Positions 24,281 through 33,630 of a stretch of 64,000 nucleotides of DNA are shown here, one piece after another. The DNA lies in NCBI GenBank assembly GCA_934120315.1, contig CAKOTX010000002.1, positions 124,001-188,000 on the forward strand, written 5' to 3'. Position 1 is the stretch's first letter. Every line of letters starts with the position of its first letter. The notes under the pieces were generated by a model, which was not told the DNA's origin, made no database searches, and saw nothing but the letters and a program-made list of their open reading frames with translations. The position numbers were made by a program, and so were the translations under genes. Origin of the DNA: an uncultured Clostridia bacterium (GTDB taxonomy: Bacteria > Bacillota > Clostridia > TANB77 > CAG-508).

Positions 24281-25084
24281 ATGAAAAAATACGTGGAATT
24301 TTTTAAAGATGTAATAAAAAATAGAAAATTAATAATGCAATTAGGAAAAAACGATTTTAAAAATAGATTTGCAAATACAAGTTTAGGCGCAATTTGGGGC
24401 TTTTTACAACCATTTATATTTATGCTTACATATGCAATAGTATTTCAATTTATATTAAAAACAGGAAGCGGAGGAGATTATCCTTATGCAGTATGGTTTT
24501 TTCCAGGAATGACAATGTGGCAATGGATAAATGATACAATTATGTCTGCAAGTAACTCAATCAGAACATATAGCTATTTAGTAAAAAAAGTAGTATTTCC
24601 GGTAAATATAATTCCAGTAATATCAATAGTAGCTTCAAGTTTTGTTGGATTATTTTTAGTAGCAATAGCAACAGCAATTTGTATTATATATGGATATATG
24701 CCAAATATATTATTACTAATTTATGTTATAATAGCAGTTTATGCTTTTACAATAGCATTTACTAGATTTACATCAGCAATAACAACAGTAGTGCCAGACT
24801 TTTCTAATTTATTAGGAATTATGATGCAACTATTTTTCTGGTTTACACCAGTTGTGTGGAATTTAGGAATGCTTGCAGAACATCAAACAATCTTAAAAGT
24901 TATGCAATGCATACCATTCACATATTTAATAACAGCATTTAGACAAGTATTTATGAGTGAAAACATAGTATTTGCATGGCATGGAATATATACAATTGTT
25001 TTTTGGGCAATAACTATAATTTTATTTGTATGGGGAAATTCAATATTTAAAAGAACAAGAAAAGACTTTGCAGATGTATTATAA
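24281..25084 (+). CDS. ABC-2 polysaccharide exporter permease (Wzm/TagG type)
   Basis: The 267-aa protein has six membrane helices and the ABC-2 family start KNDFKNRFANTSLGAIWGFLQ. Together with the ATPase gene at 26 kb it forms an exporter for undecaprenyl-linked teichoic-acid-like or O-antigen-like glycans. A GAAAGGA SD directly abuts ATG 24281; GTG 24293, in frame and 12 nt from the SD, could be the real start. It is the first gene of the operon running to 33563. Confidence 0.93.
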   Translation: MKKYVEFFKDVIKNRKLIMQLGKNDFKNRFANTSLGAIWGFLQPFIFMLTYAIVFQFILKTGSGGDYPYAVWFFPGMTMWQWINDTIMSASNSIRTYSYLVKKVVFPVNIIPVISIVASSFVGLFLVAIATAICIIYGYMPNILLLIYVIIAVYAFTIAFTRFTSAITTVVPDFSNLLGIMMQLFFWFTPVVWNLGMLAEHQTILKVMQCIPFTYLITAFRQVFMSENIVFAWHGIYTIVFWAITIILFVWGNSIFKRTRKDFADVL

Positions 25085-25096
25085 AGGGGAAAAGTT

Positions 25097-26020
25097 ATGA
25101 AACAAGAAAACAAAATAAGAAGTGAAATTATATTAAAAATAATTGCATTAGTTTTAGGAATATGTGTGATTGTTGGAATTAGTGTGATAGATGTAGATAA
25201 ATATGCAAAACAAGAAATAGAGTTAACACAATTACAAGACAATAGTAGTAGACAAATGATGGGATATATTATCAAAACATCTACAGGAAAAGTTATTGTA
25301 ATTGATGGTGGCTTAAATGAAGATGAACCAAACTTAGTAAAACATATTCAAGAACTAGGAAATAAAGTAGATGTATGGTTTATTACACATCCACATGAAG
25401 ATCATGCAAGTGCAATTATAAGGGTAATACAAGAAACTGATATTCCAATCGAAAAAATCTATTATACAATGAATGATTTAGATTGGTATAAAAAATATGC
25501 AACAGAAAGAGCAGGAGAAGCAGAAAGATTTTATAATGCATTACAAAACGAAAGAGTAAAAGGAAAATCAGAAGAAGTAACTTTAAATCAAATAATAAAC
25601 ATAGACTTTATAAAATGTGAAATATTAGGAGTAAAAAATCCAGAAATAACTAATAATGGTTTCAATAATTCTAGTATGGTAATAAAAATGAATTTACCAC
25701 AAACATCAATATTATTCCTAGGAGATACAGGTGAAGAAAGTGGAGATAAATTATTAAGTACACAAAAAGATAAATTAAAATCAGATATTGTTCAAGTAGC
25801 TCATCATGGTCAAGGAGGAGCAAAAGAAAGTTTATATAAAGAAATTAATCCTACAATTTGTTTATGGCCAACACCAGAATGGCTTTGGGATAATAATAGT
25901 GGAGAAGGAAAAGGCTCAGGACCTTGGACAACTTTAGAAACAAGAAAATGGATGGAAGATTTAGGAGTAAAACAAAACATAATTGAAAAAGATGGAGATA
26001 CCACAATAACTGTAAAATAA
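25097..26020 (+). CDS. membrane-anchored metallo-beta-lactamase-fold hydrolase (ComEC/Rec2-C-like)
   Basis: The 307-aa protein has one N-terminal membrane helix (about residues 13-33), then an MBL fold. Its metal motif is THPHEDHASA (near residue 97), with IDGG before it, FLGDTG later and VAHHGQGG as the distal His motif. The fold resembles the C-terminal domain of ComEC. The topology suggests the catalytic domain is outside the membrane. It lies between the exporter permease and ATPase genes, which is unusual. Trimming or releasing the exported glycan is a guess; the substrate is unknown. Confidence 0.85.
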   Translation: MKQENKIRSEIILKIIALVLGICVIVGISVIDVDKYAKQEIELTQLQDNSSRQMMGYIIKTSTGKVIVIDGGLNEDEPNLVKHIQELGNKVDVWFITHPHEDHASAIIRVIQETDIPIEKIYYTMNDLDWYKKYATERAGEAERFYNALQNERVKGKSEEVTLNQIINIDFIKCEILGVKNPEITNNGFNNSSMVIKMNLPQTSILFLGDTGEESGDKLLSTQKDKLKSDIVQVAHHGQGGAKESLYKEINPTICLWPTPEWLWDNNSGEGKGSGPWTTLETRKWMEDLGVKQNIIEKDGDTTITVK

Positions 26021-26046
26021 TTCTTATACAAGAAAGGATGAAAGTA

Positions 26047-27339
26047 GTGGAAAAAGAACAACAAGAAACTGTAATAGATATAAAAAATTTAACAAAAGAG
26101 TATAAAATGTATGCAAGCAAAAAAGATAGACTAGTAGAAACTATTTTTCCAAGTGTGAAAAAACATAGCACTTTTAGAGCAATGGACAATCTAAACTTAG
26201 AAGTAAAAAAAGGTGAAATATTAGGAATATTAGGAAAAAATGGTGCTGGAAAATCAACATTGTTAAAAATGGTAACAGGTGTAGTAGTTCCAACATCAGG
26301 AGAAATAAAAGTAAATGGAAAAATTAGTTCATTACTAGAACTAGGTACAGCATTTAATATGGAACTTACAGGGCTTGAAAATATATATCAACATGGACAA
26401 GTAATGGGATTATCAAAAGAAGAAATAGAGGCAACAAAACAAGATGTAATAGATTTTGCAGATATAGGAGACCATTTATATCAGCCTGTAAAAACATATT
26501 CATCAGGTATGTTTGCAAGACTTGCATTTGCTTGTGCAATAAATGTAGATCCAGAAATATTGATTGTAGATGAAGTATTATCAGTTGGTGATATGGCATT
26601 CCAATTAAAATGTTTTAAAAAATTCCAACAATTTAAAGAAAGAGGAAAAACAATACTATTTGTAACACATAGTATTGCAGACGTTTTAAAGAATTGTACT
26701 AGAACAATAATTCTTCAAAATGGAAAAAAGACATTTGATGGTGGAGTAAAAGAAGGAGTAGAATTATACAAAAAAATAATAACAGGAAATGCTCCAACAG
26801 AAAATAAGACAGATGAGAAAAAGTTTGTAAAAGGAAAAGAAGAAAATACTTGGAAATCTCATTTTAATGAAAATCCTAATGTTATTGAATATGGAAATTT
26901 AAAAGCACAAGTAATAGATTATGGGGTATTTGATGAAAATAACAAATATTTATCATTTATAGATAATGAAAAAACAGTTGTGCTAAAGTCAAAGATAAAA
27001 TTTAATGAAGAAATAGATAATCCTATATTTACAATGACAATAAAAGATTTTAATGGAGTAGAAATTGCTGGAACAAATACAATGATTGAAAAAATCTATC
27101 CTGGCAAATTCCAAAAAGGAGAAATTGCAGAAGTAGAATTTAAGCAAAAACTTCCAATAGCACCTAATAAATATACATTATCATTTAGTTGTACACACAT
27201 AAATGCAAATGGTGAATTAGAAGTGCTTAATAGAAAATATGAAGCTTTATTAATAGAAATAATATCTAGCAAAGATAATGTAGGACTTGTAAAATTAGAT
27301 ACAAAAATAGATATAAAACGAGTTCAGGAAGAGGTATAA
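26047..27339 (+). CDS. ABC exporter ATPase with C-terminal glycan-binding domain (Wzt/TagH type)
   Basis: The 430-aa protein energises glycan export with the permease at 24.3 kb. It has Walker A GKNGAGKST, signature YSSGM, Walker B ILIVDEVLSVGD and an H-loop VTHS. After residue about 250 a beta-rich C-terminal domain follows (VVLKSKIKFNEEIDNPIF, then TLSFSCTHIN), like Wzt-C, which recognises the modified end of the glycan. GTG 26047 is chosen because AGAAAGG ends 9 nt upstream; ATG 26038 abuts the SD. Confidence 0.93.
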   Translation: MEKEQQETVIDIKNLTKEYKMYASKKDRLVETIFPSVKKHSTFRAMDNLNLEVKKGEILGILGKNGAGKSTLLKMVTGVVVPTSGEIKVNGKISSLLELGTAFNMELTGLENIYQHGQVMGLSKEEIEATKQDVIDFADIGDHLYQPVKTYSSGMFARLAFACAINVDPEILIVDEVLSVGDMAFQLKCFKKFQQFKERGKTILFVTHSIADVLKNCTRTIILQNGKKTFDGGVKEGVELYKKIITGNAPTENKTDEKKFVKGKEENTWKSHFNENPNVIEYGNLKAQVIDYGVFDENNKYLSFIDNEKTVVLKSKIKFNEEIDNPIFTMTIKDFNGVEIAGTNTMIEKIYPGKFQKGEIAEVEFKQKLPIAPNKYTLSFSCTHINANGELEVLNRKYEALLIEIISSKDNVGLVKLDTKIDIKRVQEEV

Positions 27340-27340
27340 A

Positions 27341-28312
27341 ATGGAGAAAATAGATATTTTGATGGCAACATATAATGGCGAAAAGTATCTAGAAGAACAA
27401 ATAGAAAGTATACTAAATCAGACATATTCAAATTTTAGATTAATTATTTCAGATGATTGCTCAACAGATAGAACTTGTGAAATTTTAAAAGAATATGCTC
27501 AAAAAGACAATAGGATAGAATTATATTTTCAAGAAAAAAATTTAGGATATGTTAAAAATTTTGAATTTTTGCTTGGAAAAGTAGAAAATGAATTATATAT
27601 GTTATCAGACCAAGATGATTATTGGCTTCCTGAAAAAGTAGAAAAAACATATAACAAATTAATACAAGAAAATGTAGATATGGTATTTACAGATTTAATT
27701 GTTGTAGATGAAGAAGAAAAACTTATAAACAAATCATTTGATGAATTAATGAATTTAAAAAGAAAAATTTGTAAAACAGTTAGAACAAGTGAATTAGCCT
27801 ATTTATATAATTGTGTTACAGGTTGTACAATAATGGGGAAAAAGAGTAATATTAAAAATATTATTCCAATTCCTACATATTCAAAACATGTACTTCATGA
27901 CCATTGGATAGCATTAGCAAATTCAATAAATGGAAAGGTTGCTTATCTTCCAGAAGGCTTGATAAAATATAGACAACATGGAACAAATCAAATAGGAATA
28001 AAACATACAATGAGCAAAAATAATTCAGTGGAAGAAATAAGAAAACATTTTATTGATGTAAAATTAGGAGTATTTGGAACATATGTAAATAATCCACAAA
28101 TATTTACAGAAAAGCTAAGAATGAGAAATGAAAAAGCATATAAATATTTTGAAATGTTAGCTCAAAAGAAAAATATTAATTTTAGAGGATGGGGAACATT
28201 TTATAATTTATACAAAAATGAGAGTGTTAAATATTATATGGAAAATTTTTTAATATTAAATATGCCTTGTGTTGTTAGATTAGTATTAAGAAAAAATAAA
28301 AAGGGAGAATAA
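27341..28312 (+). CDS. family 2 glycosyltransferase
   Basis: The 323-aa protein has the GT-A start IDILMATYNGEKYLEEQIES, the donor motif LSDQDDYWLPEKV and the acceptor-side HDHWIALANS and KYRQHGTNQIG. It is close in design to the GT2 at 19.9 kb and to rhamnosyltransferases of O-antigen loci. It begins 1 nt after the ATPase gene and ends directly at the next start, so it belongs to the same operon. Confidence 0.94.
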   Translation: MEKIDILMATYNGEKYLEEQIESILNQTYSNFRLIISDDCSTDRTCEILKEYAQKDNRIELYFQEKNLGYVKNFEFLLGKVENELYMLSDQDDYWLPEKVEKTYNKLIQENVDMVFTDLIVVDEEEKLINKSFDELMNLKRKICKTVRTSELAYLYNCVTGCTIMGKKSNIKNIIPIPTYSKHVLHDHWIALANSINGKVAYLPEGLIKYRQHGTNQIGIKHTMSKNNSVEEIRKHFIDVKLGVFGTYVNNPQIFTEKLRMRNEKAYKYFEMLAQKKNINFRGWGTFYNLYKNESVKYYMENFLILNMPCVVRLVLRKNKKGE

Positions 28313-29995
28313 ATGGATATTATAAGTGATAGAAAATTAGAAAAGAATATTTTACAATGGTATCCAATGGAGAAAAATTTAGATACTTTACAAATTGGAT
28401 ATATAGATGCGGAATTAGTAAGACAATTATGTGATAAAACTAGAAATGTAACAATATTGGTGCAAGATGAAGAGGAAAAACAAAAAATATTACAAAATTC
28501 TAAAAGAGATAATTTAAAAGTAAAAGTTGTACAAGATTTTGAAAACTATTCAGATAATGAGTATGACTATGTTACATTAATAGGAACTTTAAAAACATTT
28601 GAAAATAAAATAGAAGTAAAAGCATATAGAAGATTAGAATTTTTCTTGAAACTAGCTAAAAAGATGTGTAAAGAAAGTGGAAAAATAATATTAGTATTAG
28701 ATAATAAATATGGTATGAAATCTTGGACAACATTGAAAGCTAATAAAAATATAATTTGTAATCAAACATATGCGTTAAGTCAAAAATTAATAAATAGATT
28801 ATTAGAAGAGCAAAACTTAACAGAATATAAATATTATTATGTATTGCCAGATTACAAAGCTACAAATGCCATTTTTACAGATGAATATTTGCCAAATTTA
28901 GAAAGTATTAATAGAAACTTTTTATATGGAGAAGAAGAATTTGAAAACTTTAATCAGACAGAAGCGTACATAGAATTGTTAAAAGAAGAAAGACAAAGTT
29001 TTAAATTTTTTGCAAATTCATATTTTGTAGAAATAGGCAAAAATAAATTAGAACCAAATGGTATTAAATTTGTGTCATACACAAATATAAGAAAAGAAAA
29101 ATATAAAATACAAACAATTATATATGAAGATAGAGTTGAAAAAACATATGATAATGATATGGCAAAAGAGCATATTCAAACTATTCACAAAAACATAGAT
29201 ATCATGAATCAAAAAAATATAAAAACATTAGATAGATATGAAAATGATAAAATCATTAGCAAATACATAAAAGATTTTAATAGTTATGATAAAATTTTAA
29301 CAGAACTTTTAGAAAACAAAAAAGAAACAGAATTTTTTGAAACAATTACAAATTATAAAAATACTTTATTAGAAAAATTAGAAGAAGTAGATTATAATAG
29401 TATAAAAGAAAATAATGCTTTTACAAAGTATGGAGTAAATGGAGATGAAAAAATTATTCAAAAATTACATTTTGTAAAATATGGCCTATGGGATTTAATT
29501 TTCCATAATGCATTTTATATAAATGAAGAAATCTATTTTTATGACCAAGAGTGGTTTGATTATAATGTGCCTATTGAGTTCATAATATATAGAGCTATAG
29601 CTTATTTTCCAATAGCTCATTCATACATTAGAACAAATGAGTTATATGAAAGATTAGGATTAACAGAATTTTTGAAAATATTTGAAGATTTAGACTCAAA
29701 GCTTCAGTTGGAAATAAGAGATGATGAAATTTGGAAACTTCATACAAGTACAAGGACAGGACAAACATTATTTGATTTATATAAAAATTTAGTGGCTGAA
29801 TTTATGGAATATAAGAAAGTATATAATTTAAATACTATTGGAGAAATTTCTGAAGAAAATAAAAGGTTAAGACAAGAAATTGAAAGATTAAATCAAGAAA
29901 AAGAAAGGATATATGCTTCAACATCTTGGAAAGTAACAAAGCCTGTAAGATGGTTAGGAAAGAATCTAAAAAGGGGAAATACAGGAGGTAAATAA
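28313..29995 (+). CDS. WbdD-like protein: methyltransferase-like domain, kinase-like domain and coiled coil
   Basis: The 560-aa protein has three parts. Residues 1-200 resemble the SAM-methyltransferase-like proteins of polysaccharide loci (KESGKIILVLDNKYGMKSW). Residues about 245-480 look like an aminoglycoside-phosphotransferase-like kinase, with GLWDLIFHNAF (D-x4-N) and FYDQEWFDY (DxE). The end is a coiled coil followed by IYASTSWKVTKPVRW, a tail common in these loci. The classical GxGxG of methyltransferases is not visible. In E. coli O9a, WbdD has the same domain order and caps the chain end for recognition by Wzt-C. Here that role is an inference from architecture and neighbours. Confidence 0.6.
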   Translation: MDIISDRKLEKNILQWYPMEKNLDTLQIGYIDAELVRQLCDKTRNVTILVQDEEEKQKILQNSKRDNLKVKVVQDFENYSDNEYDYVTLIGTLKTFENKIEVKAYRRLEFFLKLAKKMCKESGKIILVLDNKYGMKSWTTLKANKNIICNQTYALSQKLINRLLEEQNLTEYKYYYVLPDYKATNAIFTDEYLPNLESINRNFLYGEEEFENFNQTEAYIELLKEERQSFKFFANSYFVEIGKNKLEPNGIKFVSYTNIRKEKYKIQTIIYEDRVEKTYDNDMAKEHIQTIHKNIDIMNQKNIKTLDRYENDKIISKYIKDFNSYDKILTELLENKKETEFFETITNYKNTLLEKLEEVDYNSIKENNAFTKYGVNGDEKIIQKLHFVKYGLWDLIFHNAFYINEEIYFYDQEWFDYNVPIEFIIYRAIAYFPIAHSYIRTNELYERLGLTEFLKIFEDLDSKLQLEIRDDEIWKLHTSTRTGQTLFDLYKNLVAEFMEYKKVYNLNTIGEISEENKRLRQEIERLNQEKERIYASTSWKVTKPVRWLGKNLKRGNTGGK

Positions 29996-29996
29996 A

Positions 29997-31835
29997 GTGA
30001 GAATACAAAACATAATTAATCAAGTTAGGTATTACAGAAAAAAATATGGAATTAGAAAGACAATCAAAAAAGTGATTTCTAAAATTTATTCTAAAATTTT
30101 TAGAAGAGAAGAAAATTTAAAAATGCAAAGTGAAAGGGAAAAATATCAAGTTTGGATAAAAAATAATGAACCAACAACAGAAGAATTAGAATTACAAAGA
30201 CAAACTAAATTTGAAATTAATCCTAAATTTAGCATAGTTATTCCTATGTATAATACACCAGTAAACTTTTTCACAGAACTTGTTGATTGTTTAAAAGCAC
30301 AAACATATTCAAACTGGGAAATGTGTTTAGCAGATGGAAGTCCAAAGAAAAATGAAGAATTGGACCCAATAATAAAAAGTGATGAAAGAATTAAATATGT
30401 ATTTTTAAATGAGAATAAAGGAATATCAGGAAATACTAATGAGGCTTTAAAATTGGCAACAGGTGATTATATATTACTTGTAGACCATGATGATTTAATT
30501 CCAGTTTTTTGCCTATATGAACTTGCAAAAACAATTAATAAAAATCCAGAAGCAGAATTCATATATACAGATGAGGATAAAATTGAAGGAACTAAAGATA
30601 AAAGATGTGATCCTCACTTTAAACCAGATTTTGCAATAGATACATTAAGATCAAATAATTATATAACACATTTGTCTGTATTTAAAAAAGAATTAATGGA
30701 CAAGTTAGGTGGATTTAGAGATAAATATAATGGAGCACAAGATTTTGATATAATTATAAGAGCAACAGAAAACACTAAAAATATTATACATATTCCTAAG
30801 GTATTGTATCATTGGAGAGTACACCCAAATTCTACAGCAATGGTTGCAGATGCAAAACCATATGCATATGAAGCAGGAATAAAAGTAATAGAAGATCACT
30901 TAGAAAGACAAGGATTAGAAGCCAAAGTAACACATGGTGGAGATATACCAGGTGTTTATGAAGTTGAATATAAAGTAAAAGGAAATCCAAAAGTTTCTAT
31001 AATTATACCAAATAAAGACAGTGTAAAATTATTAAGAAATTGTATTAATTCAATACTAAAACTTACAACATACAAAAATTATGAGATTGTAGTTGTAGAA
31101 AATAATAGTACAGAAGCTAAAACTTTTGATTATTATGAAACAATACAAAAATTAGAAAAAGTAAGAGTAATAAAATATCCAGAAAAAGGATTTAATTATT
31201 CTAAGATTATAAATTTTGGAGTAAAAAATTGTGAAGATAGTAAATTTGTAGTCCAATTAAATAGTGATACAGAATTATTAACAAATAATTGGCTAGAAAA
31301 ATTTATTGGATTTGCACAAAGAGAAGATGTTGGTGCTGTAGGAGCAAGATTATATTATGAAGATAAGTCTATACAACACGCAGGAGTAGGTGTTGGAATA
31401 TGTGATTTAGCAGCAAACTTATTAACAAATACTCCAAGAAATTTCCATGCATATTTTGGAAGAGAATGTTTAACACAAGATTTATCAGCAGTTACAGGAG
31501 CATGTTTATTCTCTAGAAGAAGCATATATGAAGAAGTTGGATATATGGATGAAGAAAACTTTGCAGTTGCATTTAATGATGTTGATTTTTGTCTAAAAAT
31601 AAGACAAAAAGGATATTTAATTGTATATAACCCATATGTAGAATTTATGCATTATGAATCAAAGACAAGAGGATATGAAGATACACCTGAAAAGAAAGAA
31701 AGATTTGAAAGAGAATCAAATAATTTTAGAACAAAATGGAGAAAAGTTCTAGATGCAGGTGACCCTTATTCAAATATTAACTTTGATAAAAACACAGCTC
31801 AATACAATGTAAGAACAGATAAAATAGAAAATTAA
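29997..31835 (+). CDS. dual-domain family 2 glycosyltransferase
   Basis: The 612-aa protein carries two GT-A domains. The first is at about residues 78-310 (FSIVIPMYNTPVNFF, LVDHDDLIP, HWRVHPNS). The second is from about 330 (VSIIIPNKDSVKLL, LNSDTELL, AFNDVDFCLKIRQKGY). Such enzymes polymerise repeating units by adding two sugars in turn. GTG 29997 follows ACAGGAGG at a good distance and starts 1 nt after the previous stop. It may be the main polymerase of the ABC-exported chain, by analogy. Confidence 0.94.
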   Translation: MRIQNIINQVRYYRKKYGIRKTIKKVISKIYSKIFRREENLKMQSEREKYQVWIKNNEPTTEELELQRQTKFEINPKFSIVIPMYNTPVNFFTELVDCLKAQTYSNWEMCLADGSPKKNEELDPIIKSDERIKYVFLNENKGISGNTNEALKLATGDYILLVDHDDLIPVFCLYELAKTINKNPEAEFIYTDEDKIEGTKDKRCDPHFKPDFAIDTLRSNNYITHLSVFKKELMDKLGGFRDKYNGAQDFDIIIRATENTKNIIHIPKVLYHWRVHPNSTAMVADAKPYAYEAGIKVIEDHLERQGLEAKVTHGGDIPGVYEVEYKVKGNPKVSIIIPNKDSVKLLRNCINSILKLTTYKNYEIVVVENNSTEAKTFDYYETIQKLEKVRVIKYPEKGFNYSKIINFGVKNCEDSKFVVQLNSDTELLTNNWLEKFIGFAQREDVGAVGARLYYEDKSIQHAGVGVGICDLAANLLTNTPRNFHAYFGRECLTQDLSAVTGACLFSRRSIYEEVGYMDEENFAVAFNDVDFCLKIRQKGYLIVYNPYVEFMHYESKTRGYEDTPEKKERFERESNNFRTKWRKVLDAGDPYSNINFDKNTAQYNVRTDKIEN

Positions 31836-31847
31836 AGGAGAAAATAA

Positions 31848-33563
31848 ATGAAAATATTTTGCAAAAGAAATATTACCATATATACAATATTAGTGTTATT
31901 AGCAGTAATGACGGTATTTGAAATTGGTTTTTGTAATGTACAAGTAATACATCAAGTATTTAATAATCAAGAAATAATATATAACTTTTCACTATGTAGG
32001 ATAGTATTTTATTGTGTATTTATTATCTTATATTGTATTTTTAAAAATAAATTTTTAGAAACTGCAGAAGAAACATATAGTAGTAAATTTAAAAGAGTAT
32101 TTACATATGTAACAATAATAGTAGCAGTACTTTATTGTTGTTTAATACTATTCTCTACATATAGAAGAGGAATAGATTTTGTTAGAATAGGTTCAGTAAA
32201 ACTTATAATTGCAATGCTAGCTACATTATTTGTTATATATATATCAAAAGATATATCCAAAAACGTAATAGTAGCAGCTTGCACATTTGGAATTGTATTT
32301 ACATTTACAACAGATTATAATCATGCAATAGATGAAAAGAAACACTTTATGTCAGCATTAAATGTATCATTTTTGAATTTTGACTATACAAAAACTCCAA
32401 TTACAGATACAGAAATAGCTAAAATACCACATTTAACAAGATATGTTAGTATTGATGAATGGTTAGAGAATAATTATACACCATCAATTTCAAGTGATGT
32501 TAATATGGAAGACACACCATCAACGCCAGCAAATTATAGCCCAATAATATATGCACTTCCAGCTTTAGGCATAACAATAGCAAGAATTCTTAATGGAAGC
32601 ATAGTTGATATGTATATATTAGGAAGAATAATGAATTTAGCTTTATATACATTTTTAGTATATATTGCAATAAAAATACTACCATTTAAGAAAAATATAT
32701 TTTTCTTTGTAGCATTTATACCATATATGTTATTATTGGCAGCATCATATTCTGCAGACGGAATATGTTTAGGAACAATATATATATTTGTTGCATATTG
32801 TTTAAAAATTTATAAAGAAAGTGAAACAATATCATTAAAACAATTTTTAATATTAGCAGCATTATTTGTTGTAATGTTAATAGGAAAAGGAGTTGGATAT
32901 TTACCAATAGGAATATTAGTATTTATGCTGCCATTAGTAAAAACAATAAAAAATAATAAAAAATATTGGCCAATAATGATTACTTGCGGAATATTATTTG
33001 TTATATTAGGAACTTTCTTTGTTATATATATGAAAAATACAAATTTATCATCTGAAGGAGATAGTAGAGGAGCTTCAGGAATAAATAGTATAGAACAATT
33101 AAATGCAATATTAACAGATCCAGTATTAGATATAAATGTTGCAATTAATCACATATTAGATACATTAGTAAACTTTAATTGGTTGAAAACATTGCAACAA
33201 GAAGTATTCTTTAAAGATTATTCTAGTCAAGCTATATTTGTTACATTATTTGTAATGTTTTATATAGCATTAACAGAAGATGATTATAATTTTAAAATAA
33301 AAGATAAAATACTATTAATATTAGGATTTTTATTACCTTTTGGAATGACAAGTGTAATATTGTATTTATCATTTACACCAGTAAGAGCATTACATATAGA
33401 TGGATATCAAGCTAGGTATATATTCCCAATTTTACCATTAGTATTATGCTGTTTATCAAACGATAAAGTTAAGTGTACAAGAGGGGAAAACAGGAATATA
33501 AATGTAGCAATTACTTCTGGAATTTTTCTAGTAATTGGTTTACTACAATTAGCAAGTATGTAG
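31848..33563 (+). CDS. polytopic membrane protein, DUF2142 (GT-C-like)
   Basis: The 571-aa protein has about twelve membrane helices and an extracellular loop with NYSPIIYALPALG. It shows the DUF2142 features DEKKHF, SYSADG and DGYQARYIFPILPL. DUF2142 proteins resemble lipid-linked GT-C glycosyltransferases and occur beside teichoic-acid or O-antigen exporters. A role in decorating the glycan outside the membrane is inferred. It is the last gene of the operon that starts at 24281. Confidence 0.85.
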   Translation: MKIFCKRNITIYTILVLLAVMTVFEIGFCNVQVIHQVFNNQEIIYNFSLCRIVFYCVFIILYCIFKNKFLETAEETYSSKFKRVFTYVTIIVAVLYCCLILFSTYRRGIDFVRIGSVKLIIAMLATLFVIYISKDISKNVIVAACTFGIVFTFTTDYNHAIDEKKHFMSALNVSFLNFDYTKTPITDTEIAKIPHLTRYVSIDEWLENNYTPSISSDVNMEDTPSTPANYSPIIYALPALGITIARILNGSIVDMYILGRIMNLALYTFLVYIAIKILPFKKNIFFFVAFIPYMLLLAASYSADGICLGTIYIFVAYCLKIYKESETISLKQFLILAALFVVMLIGKGVGYLPIGILVFMLPLVKTIKNNKKYWPIMITCGILFVILGTFFVIYMKNTNLSSEGDSRGASGINSIEQLNAILTDPVLDINVAINHILDTLVNFNWLKTLQQEVFFKDYSSQAIFVTLFVMFYIALTEDDYNFKIKDKILLILGFLLPFGMTSVILYLSFTPVRALHIDGYQARYIFPILPLVLCCLSNDKVKCTRGENRNINVAITSGIFLVIGLLQLASM

Positions 33564-33591
33564 TTAAATGACATAATTACCAAGAAATATG

Positions 33592-33600
33592 TGATATAAT
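33592..33600 (+). promoter_or_regulatory. extended -10 promoter of the GH25 gene
   Basis: TGATATAAT (TGn plus TATAAT) lies 30 nt upstream of the start codon. No good -35 is visible at 16-18 bp. Confidence 0.6.
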
Positions 33601-33630
33601 ATTTTTGAGATTGTAAAAAGGAGGGATAAA

